In this document: positions 33,531 through 45,865 of the stretch, one piece after another
Layout: each line of letters begins with the position of its first letter
Position numbering within the stretch: the first letter of the stretch is position 1
From: Lucifuga dentata
Taxonomy: Eukaryota; Chordata; Actinopteri; Ophidiiformes; Bythitidae
Direction: 5' to 3'
Assembly (NCBI GenBank): GCA_014773175.1
Contig: VXCM01003620.1
Span: 1-64,000 of the forward strand
DNA: 64,000 nt
Translations under genes and position numbers: made by a program
Notes under the pieces: generated by a model
Told to the model about the DNA's origin: nothing
Seen by the model: the letters and a program-made list of their open reading frames with translations, nothing else
Database searches by the model: none

Positions 33531-34133
33531 CATTCAACCTCAGTACAGCTGGAAACACATCACAATTAATACAATATCAGCTAACATCCAACATAATAAT
33601 AATAATAATATTAAGAATATAAAAATATAACTATAAAAATAGAAGTAGGATAGCCATAATGAGGGATAATAATCCTACATTATAATATTGATCAATTAAT
33701 CCTTAGTTTTATTCAGTAATCTGTCCGCTTCTCAGCACGACACGCTGAGCGCTACAGGACAAGAAAGCCATCTAATCTCATCTAATTTTACGACAAATCC
33801 AGAAATCTCTGTATGTGGCACCAACATCTCTAGAAACCGACATGTATGAAGTTGAAATTCAGCAGGTTTATTGCTCAGGACCCAAAGTGCAGCGTCACTT
33901 GTGAAGTTGTTTGGATGACCTGTTCTAGAATTGAGCTGTGCTGGTAAAAAGTAGCCCGCGTGGCAGGATACACCCGGGCGTGGCAGGATACACCCGGACG
34001 TGACAGGACGCGCTCCGGTCCAGCGCCACGGTCTCAACCCAACCCCGTACAACAAACAAAGCTAGCTAACGAGGACATGCAGAAGTTGAAGTTGTTTTGA
34101 CGGCGCTGTACAGGTAAACAGTAGTTATAAAGT

Positions 34134-34631
34134 CTGGTGTAGCAGGCCAAACTATACCCAGGTATAGTCTAGTCTAGGCCAAAATACCTGGGTATAAAAT
34201 TTCATTTTATACCCGGGGTATAAAATGACTAGACCAGACCAGACTATACCCCACTAGTCCATATTATACCCCCTTGTGTTTTTCATAAATTAGTCTGTAT
34301 TTCAATATCCAGAGTTTCTTTCCATCATAAGTTAAAAAAATAACACGTCATTGCAACATCGACTTTTTTGATAAATTATAAGGTTGTCATCAGGGTTAGG
34401 GTTAGGGTTAGGGTGTGAAAGTCTGTGAAATAAAACCAAAAACATATGTAGCCTTGATTATTGTGTCTGATTGTGGGGTATAATCTGGTCTTGGGAGGAT
34501 GAAATAGCCTAAATAACACCCTGGGGTACAAACTGGACTAGCCCAGGATATATCCGAGGTATAAAACAGGCTAGCCCACTTTAACCCTGGGGATAATCTG
34601 GGCAGGGGTACATCTTAGGCTGTTACACCGG
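34134..34631. mobile_element. element nested in the large repeat
   Basis: CTGGTGTAGCAGGCC at the left and GGCTGTTACACCGG at the right are imperfect inverted ends. The second copy of the host repeat lacks this ~500-bp block between AAAGTC and GCCCGTTCCG. The interior is full of TATACCC words, a perfect GGGTATAAAAT/ATTTTATACCC hairpin, and a short AGGGTT array. Confidence 0.6.
34395..34415 (+). repeat. interstitial telomere-like (AGGGTT) repeat, ~3.5 units
   Basis: The bases from 34395 read about three and a half units of AGGGTT. It is too short to be a fusion scar and lies inside the nested element. Confidence 0.7.
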
Positions 34632-36390
34632 CCCGTTCCGAACACGCATGTTTTAAACAGGCACAGCAAACATAGCTAGCTCACCAGGACATGCAGAACA
34701 AAATTATGCCAAGCTGTGGTGCACACCATAAAGTCCGCCCGTTCTGAACATGCATGTTTTAAATGGGCGCTGCACTAGTTTGTCAAACATTGTGAGCATT
34801 GTCATGAGATTACAGCCACAATACAGGAGCAAAAATCCTAAATATGTGCAGGGATCTGAATCCTCAGGCAGCAGGGATGACTTTCCACCCGCTCTGCCGC
34901 CGCCGCAACGCCAAATCGCTACAAGCTAGGAAAGGAGCCGCGAGAACGTGAGAAAGGAAAGAGAGAATGTACGTGACAGTGGAGTGAGACTGCACCCACT
35001 CCACCCCCACCCTGGTNCCCTGGTGGGGGTGGAGGGGGTGTTGAATACTCTCCCAGAGGAGCAGCAACCAGATTGAAACACTGAAAACGTTTTTGGAGAT
35101 TTACACTTTGCCTCGTTGCTCCCAATGTGCCGAACATTTAGCCAATCTGTTTAAAGAAAAACAAATTACCCCTGGGGTCAAAGGGCGCGGGGGGGCCCTN
35201 GAACATTTAGCCAATCTGTTTAAAGAAAAACAAATTACCCCTGGGGTCAAAGGGCGTGGGGGGGCCCTGGTCAAGACCTTCTCTGTTTCTCTCCACTCAG
35301 CCTTTCCTCGCCGTTTGAAGACAGATTCCTTTACAATAACACGCTTAATCAAAGCCTGAATTCGCTTTCTTCGCCATCGTCCCTCCTCCCTGTCGGCTGA
35401 GTGGGAATGACATAATTTCTCAGATCTCCTTCGCCGTGGACAGGGAGAGTGGAAATGCAGTGTAAACAGCCAGGTGGACGAGGTTAAGGTGAGGCCTGCG
35501 GGTGGAGAAGAAGCACTAAAATTCAAATCTTTATAATACGTTATTGTGAGAGACGCTGTGACGGGATTTTCTGCTTTTCAGTTCCATCTCAAGCCGCTGA
35601 CTGAAGTTCTTAGAGGGACCAGCTCGGTGTTAATTATGAGCTAAGTTTCGTGGGGGTGGAGATCTCTGCTGTGCCTCAGTGCCATCTGTGAAGCCCAATT
35701 TGTTATTTCAACAGTTTTCTCCCCTTTAAACCTCCCTCTCCGTGCACTTTATCATGCCTGTGGCTCAACTTGACCTTTATGGAGGCGGGGGTGGAGGGGG
35801 GGAGTCATAATAACGTCTCCCCTCAAACTTCAAATGGCGACTGTGCCGTTTTTGTTTTAATTCATCGCTGCTCTGAGTTCAAGCAGTGGAAGAAAAAAAA
35901 ATGCAGCAGTGACACAGATGAACTGGCCACGTAGGACACGGAGAATGAAAAATAAGAAGCTGTTTTGCCTCTTAGTCACTTATCCAACTGCTGCGACACC
36001 CAGAGAAAACAGGGCCACATGTGGCGGTCTAACGCACACGGATTAAGCTTAAACTAACAATATTTAACTAAGAAAATATATCTTTAAGAAGACTAGAGGC
36101 AACAGTTTACACATCACACACTCTGTACTTACTTAACCCTGAGACAGAAAGTCATGAAAAAGTTGTTCTTCTTGTTATATAACAAACAGAAAATGACTTA
36201 AGAACTCATCTGAAATGATTTTACCCAGCATGCATTTCAGGTATGATGTCGTGAAATGGCAGAATTTGTTTGTGCTACAATTAGAAAGAGGAAACTGCAT
36301 AATTTAAAAAAACAAAACAAAACAAAAAAAAAAAACAAAACAAAAACAAACAAACATTAGGGGTGGAATTCATGAAACATAGTGCCAGAC

Positions 36391-36976
36391 TTAAAGGACC
36401 ATACCGTCCGTTTTTCATGTTTGAGCCTAATATATTAAATTTTCATACATGTTACATTACTGACAATCATTTCCCAAAGGATAAAACTGTATTTCAGCTT
36501 TCCTGATATTTTGCAAAATCTCTTAATCTTTCAAAATCAAATATTCAAGTGATACACCCACCTTAAAAATCCATGTTTCTCCTGCTAATAGTTACACAGC
36601 CTTATGAAGTCACGGTCCTTTAAATTTTTCCATAAACGCAGGTCTTCTTTTGGGACTATATTCCCCGGTGGAGGCATACATTCACTCCACGCTTTTTATT
36701 GAGCTTAAACACTAAAATTACATAACTTCTAAAAAAACCTGAATACACGTCTTGTTGGTGATGATGGATTACCTATCCCAAGAACGTTTACAGTATCAAC
36801 AAGTTGATTTTAATAGCAGAATGAACTGAAACCAATGGAGGTCTGGAAGGTAGGAAAAACATTTTTAATTTACCGTTCCAGTAGTATGCTTAGGGAAATA
36901 ATTGTCAGTAACATTATTGTATGAAAATTGATTATATTAGCCTCAAACATGCAAAATGGGTGGTATGGTCCTTTAA
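36391..36976. mobile_element. family A transposon, complete (copy 7)
   Basis: This 586-bp copy is the cleanest reference of the family, TTAAAGGACCATACC to GGTATGGTCCTTTAA. The interior is nearly identical to copies 6 and 10. Confidence 0.9.
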
Positions 36977-38015
36977 GATATAAATAAGGGGAAACTGTAT
37001 CATGCAAATATGTTTCCTCATTCATAATCGCCTGTTACAAACATCTTTTAGCGTTTGCCTTGAAAGAGGCGTTACTACGGTATTTCTTTATTAACATGTT
37101 GGCAAAGTGATTCATAAAACACACCATCATGCTAAATAAGACGTGTTTCAGTCTGGTGGGAAATTTTAGTAGTATAAAATGTGGGTGATCAATGAAGCCC
37201 AAAGTTTAGACATCCTACGCCTGTGGTGGATATTAGCTTGCATTTCAAGGAGATAAAACTCAACTGATGTAAGCTGAGTTTTATCAGTTTAAAACAGTTT
37301 TAATATCTTTTCCAAATAAAATAATTTGTCAAAAACCAACTCGGAGCCCATTTGTCATGCAGTAATGTCGTGATTTCCCATGGGGTGCATTTGAACGTGA
37401 AAAAAAAAAAATGAAATTCTTTANATGCAGTAATGTCGTGATTTCCCATGGGGTGCATTTGAACGTGAAAAAAAAAAATGAAATTCTTTAATATCTCTCC
37501 TTTTTCTCTTGAATCCCCATGGAGAGATAGTGATTACGGCTGGCTCACGCTGGATAACAGCTTCCAGCACATAACTGGACTCCAGAAGAATCATCTTTGG
37601 CATTCTTAAACATACTTCCACAAAGTTTAATATGGTGATTTTTGAATAGTTACATGTAATCACACATATTCTGTGTAATGTCTGTTATCTGGCTCGGTGA
37701 TAGTGAGCAGGATTTCACCAGGGCCATGTCGTAGCTCCTCCAATAACAGCTCCAGCCAAATGTCCTGACAAGAACAAAACACACGCATTCATCTAAAGGT
37801 TGGATGAATGTTATCTCACCAATGATTTATCTTTAAGTAAGGTTAATATCAGGAGGTATGACTCCAAAAACTTCCTAATCATCAATATAATCAAACCTCA
37901 ATAACTCATAACTGACTATAATTTATTAATAAGCTCTTAGATTCCAGAGGACAGAATGAAACAGCGACACATTTGACCAAATACATTAATATAACTCAGT
38001 GACAGAGGATTCATC

Positions 38016-38890
38016 TTAAAGGACCCATTTTGCGTGATTGAGCCTAATATATTCAATTTTCATTTCCCAAAGCATACTACTGGAACGGTGAATTAAAAAT
38101 GTTTTTCCTACCTTCCAGACCTCCATTGGTTTCAGTTCATTCTGCTATTAAAATCAACTTGTTGATACTGTAAACGTTCTTGGGATAGGTAATCCATCAT
38201 CACCAACAAGACGTGTATTCAGGTTTTTTTAGAAGTTATGTAATTTTAGTGTTTAAGCTCAATAAAAAGCGTGGAGTGAATGTATGCCTCCACCAGGGAA
38301 TATAGTCCCAAAAGAAGACCTGCGTTTATGGAAAAATTTAAAGGACCATGACTTCATAAGGCTGTGTAACTATTAGCAGGAGAAACATGGATTTTTAAGG
38401 TGGGTGTATCACTTGAATATTTGATTTTGAAAAAAAATTTTGAAAAAAATTTGGAAAAAAGAAATCGCAGATGATCCCTGCTGTGATGAGACATATGACC
38501 TAAAAGAGATTTAGTTTCCCACAATGCTTTGTGCTCTCGGGTGTGTTGATACCATGGAATTGTTTCATATTGTTTTGAGACGAACAACTGTGTGAAGTTC
38601 CATTGATATTTTTGATTAAAAGCTAGAAAAAAAAGATGAAAGCTACTGTAGGTCAAAGGACAAAAGATGAGTTTATCGTGACAGTGAATCATCTGAGTCA
38701 TTTCACTGCTGTCAGGTGAAAACCTTGTATCTCTAAAACTGTTAATATTTTGGGAGCTAAGATTTTGCAAAACATCAGGAAAGCTGAAATACGGTTTTAT
38801 CCTTTGGGAAATGACTGTCAGTAACGTTACATGTATGAAAACTGAATATATTAGGCTCAAACATGCAAAATGGCTGGTATGGTCCTTTAA
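38016..38890. mobile_element. family A transposon, inverted, with internal insertion (copy 8)
   Basis: It is in the opposite orientation to copies 6, 7 and 10. The ends carry TTAA and the usual inverted repeats. An unrelated segment of about 330 bp (around 38430-38765) interrupts the interior between GATTTTGAAA and GATTTTGCAAAA. Confidence 0.85.
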
Positions 38891-39722
38891 TTCCACAGAG
38901 ATGAATCATCCGACTGATTTGACACCAACTCTATTCTTCTTTGACCTGAAGTCCACAGTCTGACTGCAGGGCCACGTCATCACGCCGGTTATTTGTCTTG
39001 TTGTGGTCAAACATGGCAGAGAAGAATGTTGAATGTAAGTGTGACATGTTGTGTCATTTTCAGCATCAAAGGCTGAAATCCTGACTGAAGGGCAGCGATG
39101 TTACCACAGGGTTTACTGGCTTGGCCATGATCCAGTTTGCTTAAATAGCTTACAGCCTCTACACGTACTGCTGAATATCGTAATGATACTTTGACATATG
39201 TTTTCAAATCAAAGACCTGCTGAAATCGTGACTAACCTAAATATAACGAGGAACACCTGTCTGCTAAACCAAATATCAGAGGGTCAAAATGATGACGTTA
39301 AAATCCAACCAAACATGAGACATGCAGATCATGTTGAGACCATGTATGATCTTATCACAAGATCACTACCACATGACTTATCTGACGCTTACTAACCAAT
39401 ATCCTGTTTTCTGAAACACCATCACCGCAATTTGCCCGTCGCTAGGGAAACTAGACGCAGAATCCAAACATGGGTCTGACACATTCTGGAATGGCGTTAA
39501 CTTCTGAGAATCTCCATCAAACACACGCCTAAAACTGTAATTTATATCCAATGACTCAATCAACCAACCAAATCCCATCATGGGTACGATGTCATGTCTG
39601 CCGCCTGGTGCGTTGCTTAATCCTTCCCCAAGAGAAAATCGTTAGCAACACAGTTTCCTATAAAAGATGGTAAACCGTCAGTCATAACTAAAACAATGAC
39701 TCGTAACTTCCTGGTAAACATG

Positions 39723-40450
39723 CTTTCTGAGAAAATTAAAGGGAAATTTCAGTGGTTTTCAAATTCTTAATTTTCCAGTTTTTGAATCCTATCTGGTTCT
39801 ACATGCTTTGAGACAGAAACTTCAAACCAACTTCAACATGTTCAGCTGGACGAGCTCTCTAAAGCCTGTCAACAGATTTTTCCTATCTTTCATTTGGTTT
39901 GAATGATTAAACTTTATTTAAACCAATTTTTTCACGTTTTTTTTTTTTTTTAAAATTCCAGTCTTTCAGCTCTTCTCACTCCTTCATGTTTTAAATTAGA
40001 GCTGTCATTCCACTTTCAAAATATTCATCAGACCTTCAACTATTTCCAACATACTCCGATTTTTTCTAACTTTCATACTTTCTGAGAAAATTAAAGGGAA
40101 ATGTCAGTGGTTTTCAAATTCTTCAAATTTTCCAATTTTTGAATCTTATCTAGTTCTACATGTTTTGCGACAGAAACTTCGGACCAACTTCAACATGTTC
40201 AGCTGGATCAGCTCTCTAAAGGATGTCAACAGATTTTTCACATCTTTCATATGGTTTGAATGATTAAACTTTATTTAAACCAATTTTTCCATTTATTCGG
40301 AAACTTCCAACATTTCCAAACTCAACTACTTCCACATGTTTCAAGATAGAAACTTCACACCAACTTCATAGTGTTCACCTTGATGTGTACTTTAAGGGGT
40401 GTCAACATAATTGTCCTATCTTTTATATTTTTAAAAATATTCAACCTTAC
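39723..40450 (+). repeat. tandem repeat, ~355-bp period
   Basis: CTTTCTGAGAAAATTAAAGG at 39723 recurs at 40078, and the following ~210 bp align closely (ending in ATTTAAACCAATTTTT). A third, more diverged unit follows from about 40300. Confidence 0.8.
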
Positions 40451-40543
40451 TTAAGCACATTTTTTCAAATTAAAAAAAAAAACAAGCTCCCCATTAAACT
40501 GAATGCAGAGCGTTCAAAATGTCTTCAAATCTTCAAATCATGC

Positions 40544-40578
40544 ATGTTTACACGCATGTTAAAACTTCGATTATACTC
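40544..40578 (+). repeat. 35-bp direct repeat, copy 1
   Basis: The 35 bases beginning ATGTTTACACGCATGTTAAA are identical to 42079-42113. Confidence 0.85.
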
Positions 40579-40808
40579 TAATGTTTTTCTTCTTCTTTTT
40601 CAGCTTACTTATATATATACATGCTTTTGTACTGCATTTCAGCTGCTGCTTCTTCCACATCTTTTCAAGGAAGTTGCAATAATTTCACAATCCTTTATCT
40701 TTCTTCTGCAAACACTAATGTGTCTGAGTTGATAACGTGGCGTCAGCATGCACAGGCAAAGGCATAGATGGACAGAATCACAAACAAAAGTCTCTCTTTC
40801 TCTCAGGG

Positions 40809-40810
40809 AT

Positions 40811-40853
<43 letters not shown>
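40809..40853. repeat. (CA) microsatellite
   Basis: About 22 CA units. Confidence 0.95.
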
Positions 40854-40854
<1 letters not shown>

Positions 40855-42078
40855 AAATGCCCTCCAACCCATGTCCTCTCGCAGACAGGAGTCACTCCTG
40901 CCACTGTAACCACTATCCATCTATTGTCCTCCAGCAGGAATGTGCTTGTGTGCACATAACTCAAATTAAGTGTCTGTCCGCGGTGGAGATGTACTCGGCA
41001 TTCCTGGATCCTGCACAGACTGACAAAGCCGCAGTGGTCGTCTATCCATTACCGCCATTCCTTCATTTCTCCTCGCTCAGACTACACGAGGACGTACGGA
41101 GGCGTACAGCAGAGGTATGAACAGCAGGCAGGCTATAGATCAACCAAATCAAGACATTTTCAATTAAAATTTCTGAAACTTGTTGCCAAAGAATATGAGG
41201 CTTGTGTTGTCTGGTGCAGCAGCTCTGAGAGCAGGGAGCTCGCTGGCCACCTCACAAATGAGAAACAAGTTTACACGCAGACAACAAAACAACAGGATAT
41301 GTATTACTTTGTCCTCTAGAAAGATGATTTGGGGAGGGAGAGGGAGAGAGAGGTTGACAAAGCCGAAATTCAGAGAGAGAAAAGTGCGTAAATGAGTTAA
41401 AATGAGAACACAATAGCATCCTTGCCAGGGCAGTGGGGGCTAACCCATGTAAGATGGGGGAATTATGGCGGCTTTAACAGCTGTCTGCAACACTTTTTCT
41501 CCTCCTTGGCTTTGCTCTCACTGACAAAAGAAGCGAGACAGCACGACATCAAAGCCCAGATTTGCAAGTCTAAGAAGCGGTTTGAGAGCTGGAAGAAGGT
41601 ACAGAGAAAAGGCATTGTGTGGGTCCGTGGTCGACAGAGGAGACGTTAAGAGGTTTATGCTTGACTAACATTGTTCCATAGTTCTCCCTCTGGTTTCTAC
41701 CAAGGCATCCTAGACATCCAGGGCCTCGAGGGTTCCAGGAGACGCAGACGCGGCAAGTGTTTGCACCAAATGAAGGGAGCTGACAAAAGAAGTACTGTCT
41801 GAATAGAAAGAGGTTTGGAAACCGCATTGTGGGTGGATGGAGGAGTCAGCGGTCGTGGACCCTTGGAAGGACAGAGGCCTCATCCCAGTCTCACAACACA
41901 AAAAGACAAAAGCTGGCCCCGGGCTTCTGTGGGGACAGGATAGAGGGAAGCTTTTGTAACATGCTGTACAGCCATACTGCATAAATAAAGTACGTGTACA
42001 CAAACACACACGTGTTCAGAGACACATCCACCCTCAATATAAAAAGGGAAATGGAGAAAATCTCAGCATACACTCAGT

Positions 42079-42113
42079 ATGTTTACACGCATGTTAAAAC
42101 TTCGATTATACTC
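42079..42113 (+). repeat. 35-bp direct repeat, copy 2
   Basis: Identical to 40544-40578, 1.5 kb away in the same orientation. A weak inverted word (CATGTAAACACC) follows at 42139. It is possibly the end of an element family. Confidence 0.85.
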
Positions 42114-43711
42114 AAATTAATGTTTTTTTTTCAAACATCATGTAAACACCATAATTAGATAGAAAATTGTGTACATCAGAACAATCTTTCTCTGATAAAA
42201 GAATAAGATTTTAGTTGGATCATTGGAGGAAGCAAATGCCTCACCTGCCGAACCCCCAAATACTTCAGACACGCAACATGTGATGTATGTTCGCTGGACC
42301 TCAGAATCTTAATTAGACAAATCAGCTGAGCTTTGCATGCAGATAAACGTTTCCCTGACTGGGAATCACAGGACTAACATGCAGACAGATGGTCAGAAAC
42401 ACACACACACACACATCTTGTACCTATGGGTGCACACACTGCGGTACGTTCTTGATCACGTACCGGTGAGGACAACAAGACAACAAGAGACATCAATCAT
42501 CTCCACTACGACCACAGCTCGAATGTCTCCAAACTCCAAACAGCGACTGCGGGCTGAATGTCGTCTCAGTCAGACGACGTGAATGCAGTGGACGTCTCTG
42601 CTGGTTTGACAACGCAATCTGCAGGACAGTGCAGCACTCTGCTGCAGAGAGGCTTGGTTTACTAAAAACCACAAGCTTTTTCTGCTTAAAGAACAAATGC
42701 AGCGCGGGTTAACCCTATACGGCCTCCCCCCTCCCCCGACCACAGTACAGCAGATTGTGTAATGAAACTAAAGCCCAAAGATTCAGCACAATGTACAAAA
42801 CATATCATCACATGAAGCTGCTGCACTCTTTGCAGCATTGGTAAGCGTTAGAAACACTTTAGCAGCCTGTCAGAAGTAAAGTGTTTATAACAGAAATGTA
42901 GAGAATCTAAAAGGCTCTAAAACTATAGCCACAGCGGTGTTCTGACCACGGGCTGTTTGGTGTCTGCTTCTCTTCGCTTACATACTTCACAGCATAATAA
43001 ACAAAAATGCCTGCAGATGATAACTAATGGGAGAGTTCCAGAATGGCTACTGCTGTTTAAATAGAATTTAGAAGTTAATTCCTTCAAACTTAACTTTTGT
43101 CGATTGCAAATGTAAAGCTGAGCTAAATTCAAATAGATAATTAAAACATTATGAAAAGTCAGTGTTTTGTGGTTTTCGGCAGGCTCGTTTCCTGCTTTCA
43201 TTGCTAATTTTACATTAATCCATATTTTTTACAAACCCGTATCAGCTTATAAAACATTAATAACTTACATTTAGTTTTTCTAGTGTTAAAAATCCTCTCA
43301 AACAATTTGGGAGTGACAGCAGGTTCCAGTCCCTAGTCTTATTTTATAACATTTTTTTTGTGGGGTGACCTATTTGTTTTGATTTGGAGCACAGTTTGTG
43401 CCTTTAGGGTGGATGTCTAAAGTTAAAATTTTAGAAACATGTATGAAATCATGTCAAAGGACAGATAAGGGTATGATGGAATATGGAGAAATGGACATAA
43501 ATACATGCTTCCGGACAATTACATGGTAAAAAGCTTTCAAACTATGACAAACCAATACTGTTTATACAAACACACAAATTGGTAAAATATCAAGTATAAT
43601 ATAATATAATCATGAGAGCATCACAAATTAACCCTCGCGGTTGGATGGATGGAGCCGAGTTCTCCTGCTAAACATATTCTTAGTCAGATTCCCCTGCAGC
43701 ATCAGGCCAAC

Positions 43712-44107
43712 TTAACCCTGTAAAGCCTGACCCATGAAATAATTATAAGAAAATTCTAATTTGCAATTTATTTCTTTACTGAACCCTTTAACAAACACCA
43801 AAAAAAAAAAAAAAAAANAAAAAAAAAAAAAAAAATCAGATTTTTTTGCATATATGATTGTTTTTTTGTATCATATTATTACATCAGGCATTAATGTAAC
43901 TCAACAGGATTTAAACTGGAACTTTATTTTTTTTTTAGGAAGGATATAACAGGCATTTTGGTCAATAACTTATCATGTTGATGATGTAGAGTCTCAAAAA
44001 ATCATGTAAAAGATGTGACACAAATGGCGTTATAGAGCTGAGCTTGTTAACACAGTTATGAGTAATGGCCTGAAGTTATTACCGTAATAAAACAGTAAAA
44101 GGTTAAG
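43712..44107. mobile_element. possible TTAA-ended MITE
   Basis: The segment begins TTAACCCTGTAAAGCC and ends CAGTAAAAGGTTAA, a loose inverted pair with TTAA edges. The interior is AT-rich and holds a poly-A run with an n at 43818. Only one copy is seen, so this is tentative. Confidence 0.35.
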
Positions 44108-44860
44108 TGTTTAGGTGAGTTCTAGGTGGCGTCATGCAGCACTGTAGCGCTATCCATGGTGCTGAAGCAGGAAGCCACAAACAAGGCCAGCAAGGTCATG
44201 TTGTTCTGATACAGAGCCATGCAGCAGATGAAGCCCAGCAAAGAGTATTTCCTGTCTAATTTGAACTGCCTCCAACTGTATAACACTGTGGGCAGAATTC
44301 TTAAAAAAAAAACAAACAAAAAAAAAAAAAAAAAAAANAAAAAAAAAAAAAAAAAAAAACTATGTCCCATGACCTGAGCATTGTAAGGTGTCTCAGGTAA
44401 AAGTCAATGAAGATCAGTGTGTTTATGAGCTGCTTCATATTTAAAAACATGATTTATACTGATTCATCTGCTGTCAAAGCAAAATGACGTTAAATTTGCA
44501 AAACAAAACTTAAATTTTCTGCTGTAGAGCTCCAAAATTTTTAGAGATAAAAAAAAAAGAAAAAAAAGAGAGCCACAAACTACAGAGAGTTGTGGTGTAC
44601 TGACCCTCAGTGCACCTTTTGGACTATATTCCCAGCGCTTAAACGCTAAAATTACGTACACAAATAGCCTACACAAAGTCTAGTTGTGAAACAGCGTTTT
44701 AGAGTTTCTGGGGTCGTAGAGTTCACCCCGCATAGCTTTATCAGGCTCACTTTTTATCTTTCATGATTTCTTTTATAGGTTCTATCAAATAAAGCTGTCA
44801 TAAAATGGCCTCACAGCACATTTTGACCCTCGACGAAGACAGACATGAAAATATATAACT

Positions 44861-45865
44861 ACCGTATATACTGGAGTATAAGCCGAGTTTTTTTTTTTTT
44901 TTAAACCAAATTTCACAACGCAAATCGGATGTTGGCTTACACACGAGTAACTCAAATCAGATCCCAAAGAATGAAATACTACCCATTACCACTACCCATG
45001 GATATTAGTTTAAATCATACCTTAGAATGATGTATTTCCTGACTAAACATCTTATTCTGCACATTTTGCTGCGGCCAGTAAGCCATGATCCATCAGTTAA
45101 GGTAATCAGCTGCTGAAAAAAATATCATGTTTACCGGTACGTGGATTATTTTCAGAAAATCAGAAGAATACTATGACAATACCCAGAAAAATNCATGTTT
45201 ACCGGTACGTGGATTATTTTCAGAAAATCAGAAGAATACTATGACAATACCCAGAAAAATAGGTAATTTGCTAAACAAATAAATTGATGAACAACATCAG
45301 GAGGTCGGCTGAGGGAATTCCAAAACTCCGTATGGAGGAATGTCCAGCACATAGACAGGCCCACATCAACTCAGGTACAGGACAATTAGGATAATTACTG
45401 AAAACACGTAATGGGTGAGATTCTTAAAAAAAAAACAAACAAACAAAAAAGAAAAAAAACATAATTACACAGCTAAATATGCTAAATAAGCTCTGTGATA
45501 ATTATAGCTCATTTGTAAAGCTTTCCTTACCTTCATCNCTAAATATGCTAAATAAGCTCTGTGATAATTATAGCTCATTTGTAAAGCTTTCCTTACCTTC
45601 ATCAATGCGATTCAGATGACAAAGAGGAGCCCAGAAAACTTAATGTTTGCTAATGTCACTTATGGTAATCAGCCGTTTACCGGTATGTGGATTATTTTCA
45701 AAAAATCACAGTAATACTATGACAATTCTCAGAAAAAACAGGTAATTTGCTAAACAAATAAATTGATGGAACAACATCAGGGGGTCGGCTTATATGTGGG
45801 TTTCTTTAAAAATCTAAATTTGCAGGTCAAAATTGCGGGTCGGCTTATAGTCAAGTATATACAGT
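44861..45865. mobile_element. 'TATAAGCCGACC' element (copy 2), interrupted
   Basis: The left end is ACCGTATATACTGGAGTATA and the right end CTTATAGTCAAGTATATACAG, inverted. The interior matches copy 1 on the other strand until about 45313; an unrelated stretch follows, then a second copy of the terminal ~190 bp (45673-45865). Two contig-end duplications (n at 45193 and 45538) complicate it. Confidence 0.7.

Larger units (their letters stand above)
33780..34795. repeat. large unknown repeat, copy 1 (with nested insertion)
   Basis: Sequence from GAAATCTCTGTATGTGGCAC through GCGCTGCACTAGT matches 59957-60720 in the same orientation. Shared blocks include GTTGAAATTCAGCAGGTTTA and CGGTCCAGCGCCACGGTCTC. 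A CCCGTTCCGAACA...GGCGC unit is present twice near its end. The class is unknown. Confidence 0.7.

Noticed and set aside
34395..34415. Telomere repeat as a chromosome-fusion scar
   Set aside because: Only about 3.5 units, and they lie inside an inverted-ended nested element.
40544..42113. LTR retrotransposon suggested by direct repeats
   Set aside because: The repeats are only 35 bp, with no TG..CA ends, primer-binding site or gag-pol sequence between them.
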